From contig DKBA01000080.1 in NCBI GenBank assembly GCA_002450985.1, forward strand, positions 9,397 through 21,452: a stretch of 12,056 nucleotides of DNA, read 5' to 3'. Positions 5,850 through 11,639 of this stretch are shown here, one piece after another. Under the pieces are notes generated by a model. The model worked only from the letters and a program-made list of their open reading frames with translations. It ran no database searches and was not told where the DNA came from. The translations under genes and the position numbers were made by a program. Source of the stretch: Acidimicrobiia bacterium UBA6912. Lineage in GTDB: Bacteria; Actinomycetota; Acidimicrobiia; Spongiisociales; UBA5794. How positions within the stretch are numbered: the first letter of the stretch is position 1; each line of letters begins with the position of its first letter.

Positions 5850-7163
5850 TCATGGTCTGAACGCGACCTCGGAGATCTCGGCGTAGAACTCGCCGTTTGC
5901 CTGTTCCGGGAGCGACGTGAGCCACAGCAGCCAGGCGCCGCCGTCACGCGCCGGCAGCTGGAGCGACGCGGAGCCCGAGACGAGGGTCCCCGAGCTCACG
6001 GTCTCCCACCCTGCGATGTCGTCCGGGGGAACGGCCGCCCACGCCACTTGGTAGGCCGTTCCCGTCGATCCTCGGATGTCCATCACCCGCACCGGGGCCT
6101 GCGGCGTGAACACCACGCCGACGCCGGGCTTCACCGAGGCGAGCGGGCTGAAGTACCGCTCGGTCCGCCATGCCGTTGCCGGGTCACCGTCGTGGAGGAG
6201 CGGGATGTCGGCCTCGCGCTCGGCCTGGTTGTCGCCGAAGGGATCGAACGAGGTTGCCTCTGCGGGCACGGTCTCGTCACCGCCCGGCGCCGGGGGAGGG
6301 GGAACCGTGCCGCCTGCCGGGGGCGACTCGTCGCCCGGAGCCGCGGTCGGCAGCGGCTGGGGCGTTGCCGGGAAGAGGAAGGGTGAATCCGGGTCGACAT
6401 CGATGCTCAGGCCTGCTGCGGCAACGAGCAGCGCGGCCGCGAGGAGGATGGCGGCGGGTGTCACCCAGCGCCACGACCATCCACCATCGCCGGATGTCTC
6501 CGGGGTGAACGGCGCCGATCGGAGCGCTGCGGCGAGCTCGGTTGCGGACATCGTTCCCGCCTCGGCGGCGGCGAGGGCGTCGTCGACCGATCGCGGGATT
6601 CCCTCCACGACCTGGGAAGGGCGGAGGTCCGCTTCGTCTGAGCCGGTGAGGGCCTGGCGCAAGGTCACCGCCAGTGCCTGCGTATCCCACTGCGGCGTGG
6701 CCGGCTGGTGCGGCCGTCCGTAGGCGCCGAGCTTGGCGGGATGGGCGGCCGAGAAGAGGATGGCTCCGGCGTCGATCGCCCCATGGACGACCCCGGCGGC
6801 ATGGAGAGCGGCGAGCCCATCGGCGAGCCCTGCCGCGTTGGGGAGGAACTCGTTGACGGGCAACGTGTCCCCCGCACGGAGCCGATCGGCCACGGACACC
6901 CCCCCATTCCACTCGAGCACGGCGTAGGTGGTTCCGTCCTGGTCGACCTCGTAGACCTTGGCCAGGTGGATGTGGGTCACTGCCGCCGCCGCCCGAACGC
7001 CTGCGACGTATTCGGCCTGCCGGCCGGGATGGGCGGCGGGATCGAGCGCCCGGATCAGCACGGGTCTGTCGAGCGCCTGATCGGTCGCCAGCCACTCCTC
7101 GACGTCGATGTCGCGTCCGAGGCGGACCTGGGTCTGGTACCGATCGGGCAGCCTGGGGGCCAG
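5850..7163 (-). CDS. MurJ/MviN-type pseudokinase with TM helix and extracytoplasmic discoidin-like domain, probable CTG start
   Basis: The product of about 437 residues matches the C-terminal half of mycobacterial MviN/MurJ, but as a separate gene. The kinase-like domain (about residues 5-215) starts LPDRYQTQVRLGRDID. The catalytic lysine motif is VLIR (Arg38), HRD is HGAI (127-130), and DFG is replaced by GAYG, so it is a pseudokinase. A threonine-containing juxtamembrane stretch (APFTPETSGD) precedes the TM helix (about 232-254). A Pro-rich linker and a discoidin/galactose-binding-like domain (SFDPFGDNQ, DGDPATAWRTERY) follow. In mycobacteria the phosphorylated pseudokinase recruits FhaA to control peptidoglycan precursor export. 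The N-lobe has no ATG, GTG or TTG start: a stop lies at 7194-7196 and the first GTG is 7061. CTG at 7163, five bases after GGAGA, fits best. Confidence 0.85.
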   Translation of the reverse strand: MAPRLPDRYQTQVRLGRDIDVEEWLATDQALDRPVLIRALDPAAHPGRQAEYVAGVRAAAAVTHIHLAKVYEVDQDGTTYAVLEWNGGVSVADRLRAGDTLPVNEFLPNAAGLADGLAALHAAGVVHGAIDAGAILFSAAHPAKLGAYGRPHQPATPQWDTQALAVTLRQALTGSDEADLRPSQVVEGIPRSVDDALAAAEAGTMSATELAAALRSAPFTPETSGDGGWSWRWVTPAAILLAAALLVAAAGLSIDVDPDSPFLFPATPQPLPTAAPGDESPPAGGTVPPPPAPGGDETVPAEATSFDPFGDNQAEREADIPLLHDGDPATAWRTERYFSPLASVKPGVGVVFTPQAPVRVMDIRGSTGTAYQVAWAAVPPDDIAGWETVSSGTLVSGSASLQLPARDGGAWLLWLTSLPEQANGEFYAEISEVAFRP

Positions 7164-7204
7164 GGTCGTCTCCGGGGTGGGATACCCGCGAGGTTAACGG
7201 CCGG

Positions 7205-7942
7205 TCAGGCTTCGCAGCGCAGCAGGGCGAGCGCATCGGGGAGGAGGACGAACCCTTCGCTCTCGTACAGCCCGATGGCGCTGCGGTTGTCGAACTGCGT
7301 GTTGAGCAGCATCACCTGTGCGCCCGCCGTCCTCGCCTTGCGGGCGGCAACCCGCACGAGCGACCGGCCCATACCCTGGCCATGCCAGCGCGGATGGACG
7401 GCGACGCGCTGCAAGTAGCTGATCGCGCTGCCGTAGCCGATGACCGCAAAGCCTGCGGGGTGGCCGTCGCCATCGCGAATGATCAGGATGCTCGATCGTC
7501 CGGTCGCCTCGATCGCCTCCGACAAGCCGTGGATGTCGAACCGCCAGAATCTGTCGAAGGCGGCGGCGTCGATGGCGAGCAGCTCGTCCCGAGCGATGTC
7601 GTCGGCGGCGACGACGAGGTGGTTCGGGCCGGGGGAGGGGGTGTCCAGCGCCTTGCGCATCAGCGCCAGATCGATGAACGGTGTGAACCCCGCCTCGCGC
7701 CACGGGCTCCTGGCGCTCGTCGGCAATGGTGGCGACAAGACGGAGGAGGCACCGAGCCCGAGCAGCTCGCCGGCGCACGCTCCGAGGAACGCGCTGCCCC
7801 CTCGCACCAAGCGGAGGCTGGCGTCGAGCGACGTGGCGTTCCATGGGCGAGCGTCTGCCCGGGACCACCCGCGTCGAAACGTGATGGGTCCCGGCCAGTC
7901 GCCTCGGTGGGCGACCCGAAATGGACTCTCCGCCAGTGCCAC
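7205..7942 (-). CDS. GNAT-family N-acetyltransferase
   Basis: This 245-residue protein has a clear C-terminal GNAT fold (about residues 108-242). The acetyl-CoA loop is LQRVAVHPRWHGQGMGRSLV (about 177-196), and NTQFDNRSAIGLYESEGF (about 214-231) is the usual late motif. The N-terminal 100 residues are less clear; WREAGFTPFIDLALMRKAL resembles the end of a GNAT domain, so it may be a tandem with a degenerate first copy. The substrate is unknown; RimI-like protein N-terminal acetylation is one possibility. The frame extends to 8098, but that would overlap the divergent deacetylase, so GTG at 7942 after a GGGAGGGGGA stretch is chosen. It is the first gene of the minus-strand run; the pseudokinase CTG starts 41 bp after its stop. 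Confidence 0.85.
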   Translation of the reverse strand: MALAESPFRVAHRGDWPGPITFRRGWSRADARPWNATSLDASLRLVRGGSAFLGACAGELLGLGASSVLSPPLPTSARSPWREAGFTPFIDLALMRKALDTPSPGPNHLVVAADDIARDELLAIDAAAFDRFWRFDIHGLSEAIEATGRSSILIIRDGDGHPAGFAVIGYGSAISYLQRVAVHPRWHGQGMGRSLVRVAARKARTAGAQVMLLNTQFDNRSAIGLYESEGFVLLPDALALLRCEA

Positions 7943-8038
7943 GGTGAAGGTCCCCCTCCCGCCTCGTCCTGTGCCCGAGCCGGGCTCAGCGTACTCGGGT
8001 TGCGGCGGGGTCCCGCCGGACCGTGGGATGATGGAGGA
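7943..8038. promoter_or_regulatory. Divergent promoter region with a 16-bp palindrome
   Basis: These 96 bp separate the divergent acetyltransferase and deacetylase genes. CGGCGGG (8003-8009) and CCCGCCG (8012-8018) form a perfect inverted repeat with a 2-bp centre, the size of a dimeric repressor operator. TACGCT on the minus strand (7993-7988) fits TANNNT and could serve the acetyltransferase; GATGAT on the plus strand (8027-8032), six bases before ATG 8039, could serve the deacetylase. The symmetry is seen; operator function is inferred, and the repeat could simply be GC-rich chance. Confidence 0.45.
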
Positions 8039-9049
8039 ATGCGTGTGTTGCTCGTCACCCATCCGGCCTCGATGGGACACGACACGGGGGCCAACCACCC
8101 GGAGCGTCCGGCCCGGATCCCTGCGGTCGTCGAAGGAGTTCGAACGTCAGGTCTCGAGGTCGTCGATCTCCAGCCGCCGGCCGCATCGCTGGAGACCCTC
8201 ATGCTCGTGCACGAGGAGGCGTACGTCACCGCGGTCGAGCACTTCTGCGCCGCCGGCGGCGGCGCGCTCGATCCCGACACGGTGGCCCGGGCGGGGTCGT
8301 GGGAAGCGGCGCTGCGTTCGGCGGGGGCCGGCCCCGCCGCCGTCGCCGCCCTGAAGTCCGGCGACGCCGAGGTGGCGTTCGTCGCCACACGGCCACCCGG
8401 GCATCATGCGATGCCGGCGCGGGCGATGGGGTTCTGCCTGTTCAACAACATCGCGATCACGGCACGCCTCCTCGTCAACGAGGGCATGCGGGTGGCGATC
8501 GTCGATTGGGACGTGCACCACGGAAACAGCACGCAGGACGTCTTCTACGGCGAACCCGACGTCCTGTACATGTCGATGCACGAGTTCCCCGCATATCCGG
8601 GAACGGGCTGGCTCCACGAGGGTGGCACCGGCGAGGCGTCGGGGACGACCGTCAACTTCCCATGGCCCACCGGGACCGGCGGTATGCCGTACCGATGGGG
8701 CTTCGATGCGATCGTCCACCCGGTGCTCGAGCAGTTTGCGCCTGACTGGATCCTCGTCTCCGCCGGGTACGACGCCCACCGCGCCGACCCGCTTGCGGGG
8801 ATCCGCCTCGAGGCCGACGACTACCGGTTCATGGCCGGCAGGATCTCGCGCATCGTGCCGGGCGGGCGCAGCATCCTGTTCCTCGAGGGGGGCTACGACC
8901 TCGGCGCGCTGCGCACCTCGACGGCGGCGACGCTCCAGGGCTGGCAGGCGGGCCCGGTCGACGACCAGGTCACAGACCCCGGCGGTGGCGCCCCGGCGGA
9001 GATCGCACATCGGGTGGCGCTCGAGACGAGCCGGCACTGGGATCTGTGA
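8039..9049 (+). CDS. Histone deacetylase / acetylpolyamine amidohydrolase family hydrolase
   Basis: The 336-residue arginase-fold, zinc-dependent deacetylase should remove acetyl groups from acetyl-lysine or acetylpolyamines in the cytoplasm. Residues visible are the RPPGHHA dyad (His122, His123), zinc ligands in DWDVHHGN (Asp158, His160) and SAGYDAH (Asp245), the GFCLFNN loop, and the EGGYD tyrosine (Tyr286), so the enzyme looks active. NHPERPARIPAV near the N-terminus is typical of class II HDAC-like proteins. The start is uncertain: GGAGG at 8033-8037 is only one base from ATG 8039 but seven from the in-frame GTG at 8045. The frame runs open to 7382 through the acetyltransferase gene, without meaning. 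Having a deacetylase divergent from a GNAT acetyltransferase is suggestive, but substrates are unknown. Confidence 0.94.
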   Translation: MRVLLVTHPASMGHDTGANHPERPARIPAVVEGVRTSGLEVVDLQPPAASLETLMLVHEEAYVTAVEHFCAAGGGALDPDTVARAGSWEAALRSAGAGPAAVAALKSGDAEVAFVATRPPGHHAMPARAMGFCLFNNIAITARLLVNEGMRVAIVDWDVHHGNSTQDVFYGEPDVLYMSMHEFPAYPGTGWLHEGGTGEASGTTVNFPWPTGTGGMPYRWGFDAIVHPVLEQFAPDWILVSAGYDAHRADPLAGIRLEADDYRFMAGRISRIVPGGRSILFLEGGYDLGALRTSTAATLQGWQAGPVDDQVTDPGGGAPAEIAHRVALETSRHWDL

Positions 9050-9054
9050 GGAAT

Positions 9055-9082
9055 CGGTAGTCGGTATCCGGTATCCCGTACG
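9055..9082. repeat. Heptad repeat after the deacetylase gene
   Basis: Four consecutive 7-bp units fill the start of the gap between the deacetylase stop and rnhA. CGGTATC occurs twice in direct succession (9062-9075), flanked by CGGTAGT before and CCGTACG after. The units resemble the CGTATC/CGTAGCC heptads at 1511-1530. They lie upstream of the probable rnhA -10 box. Function unknown. Confidence 0.6.
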
Positions 9083-9102
9083 TCCGGGGTCCGGGTCGCA
9101 GG

Positions 9103-9114
9103 TACCCTCGCGCC
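9103..9114 (+). promoter_or_regulatory. Probable -10 box giving a leaderless rnhA transcript
   Basis: TACCCT at 9103-9108 fits the actinobacterial TANNNT -10 element and ends exactly six bases before the ATG at 9115. No Shine-Dalgarno sequence precedes that ATG. Initiation at the usual distance would place the first transcribed base on the start codon. No convincing -35 hexamer is visible, which is common in such promoters. Confidence 0.6.
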
Positions 9115-9714
9115 ATGGCGACGTTCACGTGCGAAGACTGCGGCAAGGAGTTCACCGTCGCCGACCGCGTGCTGGATCGGTACTCCGGGTGGCGGCCGCG
9201 GCAGTGCCTTGCGTGCCGGGACAGGTCGCGTGGTGCGACGACGAGGGGCTCTGCGGCGTCGACGCCGCCGCTGGCGCTGGGAGGACCCGACACGGGGGTC
9301 TTCACGGACGGCGGCGCCAGCCCGAATCCGGGACCGGGCGGCTGGGGAGCCGTCTATGTCGTCAACGGCGAGATCGTCGCCGAGAGATACGGGCACGACC
9401 CGTCGACCACCAACAATCGTATGGAGCTGACGGCGCTGATCGAGGGCGCATCGCTCGTGCCCGCGGGAACTCGCGTCACCGTGTTCTCCGACTCCAACCT
9501 CGCCGTGCGGACGCTCACCGAGTGGGCGGCCGGCTGGGCGGCGCGGGGGTGGAAGCGCAAGACGGGACCCGTGGAGAACCTCGATCTCGTGAGGGAGGCG
9601 TACCGCATCTACTCGAGCCGACCGGAGCTGACCCTCGAGTGGGTGAAGGGTCACGCCGGCATCGCCTGGAACGAGTATGCGGACGAGCTGGCCAACCGGT
9701 GGCGTGAGGGCTGA
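9115..9714 (+). CDS. rnhA: Ribonuclease HI with an N-terminal zinc-ribbon
   Basis: This 199-residue protein degrades the RNA strand of RNA-DNA hybrids. The RNase HI domain spans about residues 60-197 with the full catalytic set: Asp65 (FTDGGASPNPG), Glu104 (NNRMELTAL), Asp126 (FSDSN) and Asp190 (EYADELAN), plus His180 in the KGHAGIAWN loop. In front is a 35-residue zinc-binding-like module with CEDC (Cys6, Cys9) and CLAC (Cys31, Cys34), then a Ser/Thr/Gly linker (about 37-57). The usual prokaryotic RNase HI is about 150 residues and lacks this ribbon, so it is an added domain, perhaps for nucleic-acid or protein contact. It lies 65 bp after the deacetylase gene and 33-54 bp before pcnA. Confidence 0.95.
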   Translation: MATFTCEDCGKEFTVADRVLDRYSGWRPRQCLACRDRSRGATTRGSAASTPPLALGGPDTGVFTDGGASPNPGPGGWGAVYVVNGEIVAERYGHDPSTTNNRMELTALIEGASLVPAGTRVTVFSDSNLAVRTLTEWAAGWAARGWKRKTGPVENLDLVREAYRIYSSRPELTLEWVKGHAGIAWNEYADELANRWREG

Positions 9715-9756
9715 GCGCACCGCCGCCCGGATCGCAGCGCCCGTGCGGTGAGTGTC

Positions 9757-9768
9757 TACCCTGCGCCC
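9757..9768 (+). promoter_or_regulatory. Probable -10 box giving a leaderless pcnA transcript
   Basis: TACCCT at 9757-9762 ends six bases before the in-frame GTG at 9769, the same hexamer and spacing as in front of rnhA. This favours GTG 9769 over the upstream GTG at 9748, because the upstream one would overlap the promoter and has no Shine-Dalgarno sequence. Confidence 0.6.
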
Positions 9769-11172
9769 GTGATCCCTCCCCGGCTCGAACCGCTGCTCGA
9801 CGCGGGCGCCGCGCCCCGCCAGCTCGCCTCCCGCTTCGCTGCAGCGGGCAAGGCGCTCTACCTCGTCGGCGGCAGCGTGCGGGACGCGCTCCTCGGCCGC
9901 ACCGGTGTAGGCACGGACCTCGACTTCGCAACCGATGCCCGCCCCGAGGAGATCCGGCGCATCGTGTCGGGCTGGGCGGCGGACCTCTACCTGGCGGGAC
10001 AGGCCTTCGGCACGATCGGCGCCGCAAGAGACGGGCACGTCTACGAGATCACCACTTTCCGACGCGAGGTGTACCGGGAGGACTCACGCAAGCCCGTGGT
10101 GACGTTCTCCGACGACATCGTCACCGATCTGTCGCGACGTGATTTCACGGTGAATGCGATGGCGATCCGCCTTCCCGATGCCGGCGAGACGCCGGAGATG
10201 ATCGACCCCCACGGAGGGCTCGCCGACCTCGCCGCCGCCGTCCTCCGCTGCCCGCTCGATCCCCACATCTCCTTCGGTGACGATCCGCTGCGGATGCTGC
10301 GCCTCTTCCGGTTCATCTCGCAGCTCGGTTTCGCTCCCGACCACGACGCTCTCGCTGCGGTTCGTGAGATGGCCGCCCGTCTGTCTGTGGTGTCGGCGGA
10401 GCGAATCCGCGTCGAGCTCGACAAGCTGATGGTGGGCGACCACGTTGCGGCCGCGCTGTGGGGGCTGGTGGGCAGCGGGCTGGCCGGCGAGTTCCTCCCC
10501 GAGCTGCCGGCCCTGGCCGTCGAGCAGGACCCGATGCACCGCCACAAGGACGTGCTCGCCCACACCATCGCCGTCGTCGAGAAGACGGAGCCCGACCTCA
10601 CGCTCCGCCTCGCCGCGCTCTTCCACGACGTCGGCAAGCCTGCCACCCGCCGATTCGAGGCGGGCGGCGTCACGTTCCATCATCACGAGGCGGTGGGGGC
10701 GCGGATGACGAGGGACCGCATGCAGGCATTGCGGTACTCGAACCAGATGATCGACGATGTGTCTCGGCTCGTGTTCCTCCACATGCGGCCGCACACGTAC
10801 AAGATGGGATGGACCGACTCGGCCGTGCGCCGCTATGTCAGGGATGCCGGCGCGCTGCTCGCCCCGCTGAATCATCTCGTTCGCTGCGATGTCACGACGC
10901 GCAGCGTCAAGCGTGCCAGTGCGATCGAGCGGCGCATCGACGAGCTGGAGCAGCGCATCGACGAGCTGCGTGCCCAGGAGGAGCTGGATGCGCTGCGGCC
11001 GCCCATCGACGGCCATGCGGTGATGGCCTACCTCGGGCTGTCGCCCGGACCGCTCGTCGGTGAGGCGATGCACCTCCTCACCGAGCACCGCATCGAGCAT
11101 GGGCCGTACACCGAGGACGACGCCTACTCGCTGCTCGACGAGTGGTGGGCGCAGCGGGGGACGACCCCGTGA
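9769..11172 (+). CDS. pcnA: tRNA CCA-adding enzyme / poly(A) polymerase-type nucleotidyltransferase with HD domain
   Basis: The 467-residue class II nucleotidyltransferase adds or repairs the 3' CCA of tRNA. The head has LVGGSVRDALLGR (about residues 32-44) and catalytic DLD (Asp50, Asp52), then RRDFTVNAMA (123-132) and DDPLRMLRLFRF (171-182) for nucleotide and RNA binding. The HD domain (about 257-365) contains HRHKDVLAHT and LFHDVGKP (His286, Asp287), suggesting phosphohydrolase activity or tRNA-end repair. A short coiled coil follows at about 385-407. Its equivalent in M. tuberculosis, Rv3907c, sits in the same origin-proximal cluster. GTG 9748 is an alternative start, but GTG 9769 fits a leaderless promoter and a MIPPRLEP N-terminus. 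The stop overlaps the next gene as GTGA. Confidence 0.95.
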   Translation: MIPPRLEPLLDAGAAPRQLASRFAAAGKALYLVGGSVRDALLGRTGVGTDLDFATDARPEEIRRIVSGWAADLYLAGQAFGTIGAARDGHVYEITTFRREVYREDSRKPVVTFSDDIVTDLSRRDFTVNAMAIRLPDAGETPEMIDPHGGLADLAAAVLRCPLDPHISFGDDPLRMLRLFRFISQLGFAPDHDALAAVREMAARLSVVSAERIRVELDKLMVGDHVAAALWGLVGSGLAGEFLPELPALAVEQDPMHRHKDVLAHTIAVVEKTEPDLTLRLAALFHDVGKPATRRFEAGGVTFHHHEAVGARMTRDRMQALRYSNQMIDDVSRLVFLHMRPHTYKMGWTDSAVRRYVRDAGALLAPLNHLVRCDVTTRSVKRASAIERRIDELEQRIDELRAQEELDALRPPIDGHAVMAYLGLSPGPLVGEAMHLLTEHRIEHGPYTEDDAYSLLDEWWAQRGTTP

Positions 11173-11537
11173 ACCCGCCGCCCGCGATCGTCGCCATCGA
11201 GTGGGGGAGGGTGGAGGTGGAGGGACTCGGCGTCTTCAAGGACGTCAAGTTGTGGCCGGGCGGTGGACGCACCTGGGACTGGAACGAGACGGCCACCCGT
11301 CATCGGCCCGGAATCCAGCCGGCCGACTGTGCGGAGCTGGTCGAGCACGGCGCCCGCACGATCGTCCTCGGCACCGGCATGAACGGTGCGCTCGGCGTCG
11401 CACCGGGCACGGTGGCTGCGTTGGGAGAGCGGGGCGTCGCCGTCGAGGCGTCCCCGACGCCGGTGGCCGTTGCCCGCTACCGCGAGCTCGCCGCCCTTTC
11501 GAACGCGGTGGGGGCCCTCATCCACTCCACGTGCTGA
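11169..11537 (+). CDS. Mth938-like domain protein (DUF498 family)
   Basis: This 122-residue protein fits the small Mth938/DUF498 fold across its length: IEWGRVEVEGLGVFKDVKLWPGG near the start, WDWNETATRHRPGI (about residues 36-49), the TIVLGTGMNG loop (about 64-73), and the closing ALIHSTC. The family includes archaeal MTH938 and is related to the mitochondrial complex I assembly factor NDUFAF3; no bacterial function is established. The start GTG overlaps the pcnA stop in a 4-base GTGA, so it is translated by coupling with pcnA and probably co-transcribed. The frame is open to 11142 inside pcnA, which I discount. Family assignment is good; function is unknown. Confidence 0.87.
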   Translation: MNPPPAIVAIEWGRVEVEGLGVFKDVKLWPGGGRTWDWNETATRHRPGIQPADCAELVEHGARTIVLGTGMNGALGVAPGTVAALGERGVAVEASPTPVAVARYRELAALSNAVGALIHSTC

Positions 11538-11639
11538 CCCCGGTACACTGGCACGGTCGTCCCGAGAGGAGCCCGTGCGCATCGCAGTGTGACCCCGCCG
11601 TCCCGGCCTCGTCTGGCCGGCCTCGAGTGAGGAGCTGCC
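11538..11639 (+). promoter_or_regulatory. Leader of the ABC-F gene with -10 box, 5-codon ORF and hairpins
   Basis: TACACT (11544-11549) is a TANNNT -10 candidate that would start transcription near 11556. A run GAGAGGAG (11564-11571) is followed after three bases by a tiny ORF, GTG CGC ATC GCA GTG TGA (11575-11592, product MRIAV). A perfect 6-bp stem, CCGGCC (11603-11608) with GGCCGG (11615-11620), comes next. CCTC (11621-11624) can pair with GAGG (11629-11632), covering part of the ABC gene's GAGGAG Shine-Dalgarno sequence. This resembles ribosome-mediated attenuators of ABC-F genes, but the stems are short and the regulation is inferred. Confidence 0.45.

Noticed and set aside
7382..8038. 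Long open extension upstream of the deacetylase on the plus strand
   Set aside because: It runs antisense through the GNAT acetyltransferase gene, has no domain resemblance and is a high-GC frame shadow.
9050..9085. Second ECF-type promoter beginning with GGAAT at 9050
   Set aside because: No GTT or CGTC element occurs at 16-19 bases; the sequence is the heptad repeat.
8406..9707. 433-codon open frame overlapping the deacetylase and rnhA
   Set aside because: The translation is Arg/Ser/Thr-rich low-complexity sequence typical of an out-of-frame reading; both overlapping genes have clear catalytic motifs.
8893..10038. Long antisense open frame across deacetylase, rnhA and pcnA
   Set aside because: It spans three well-supported genes and their promoters; composition is that of the reverse frame of GC-rich coding DNA.
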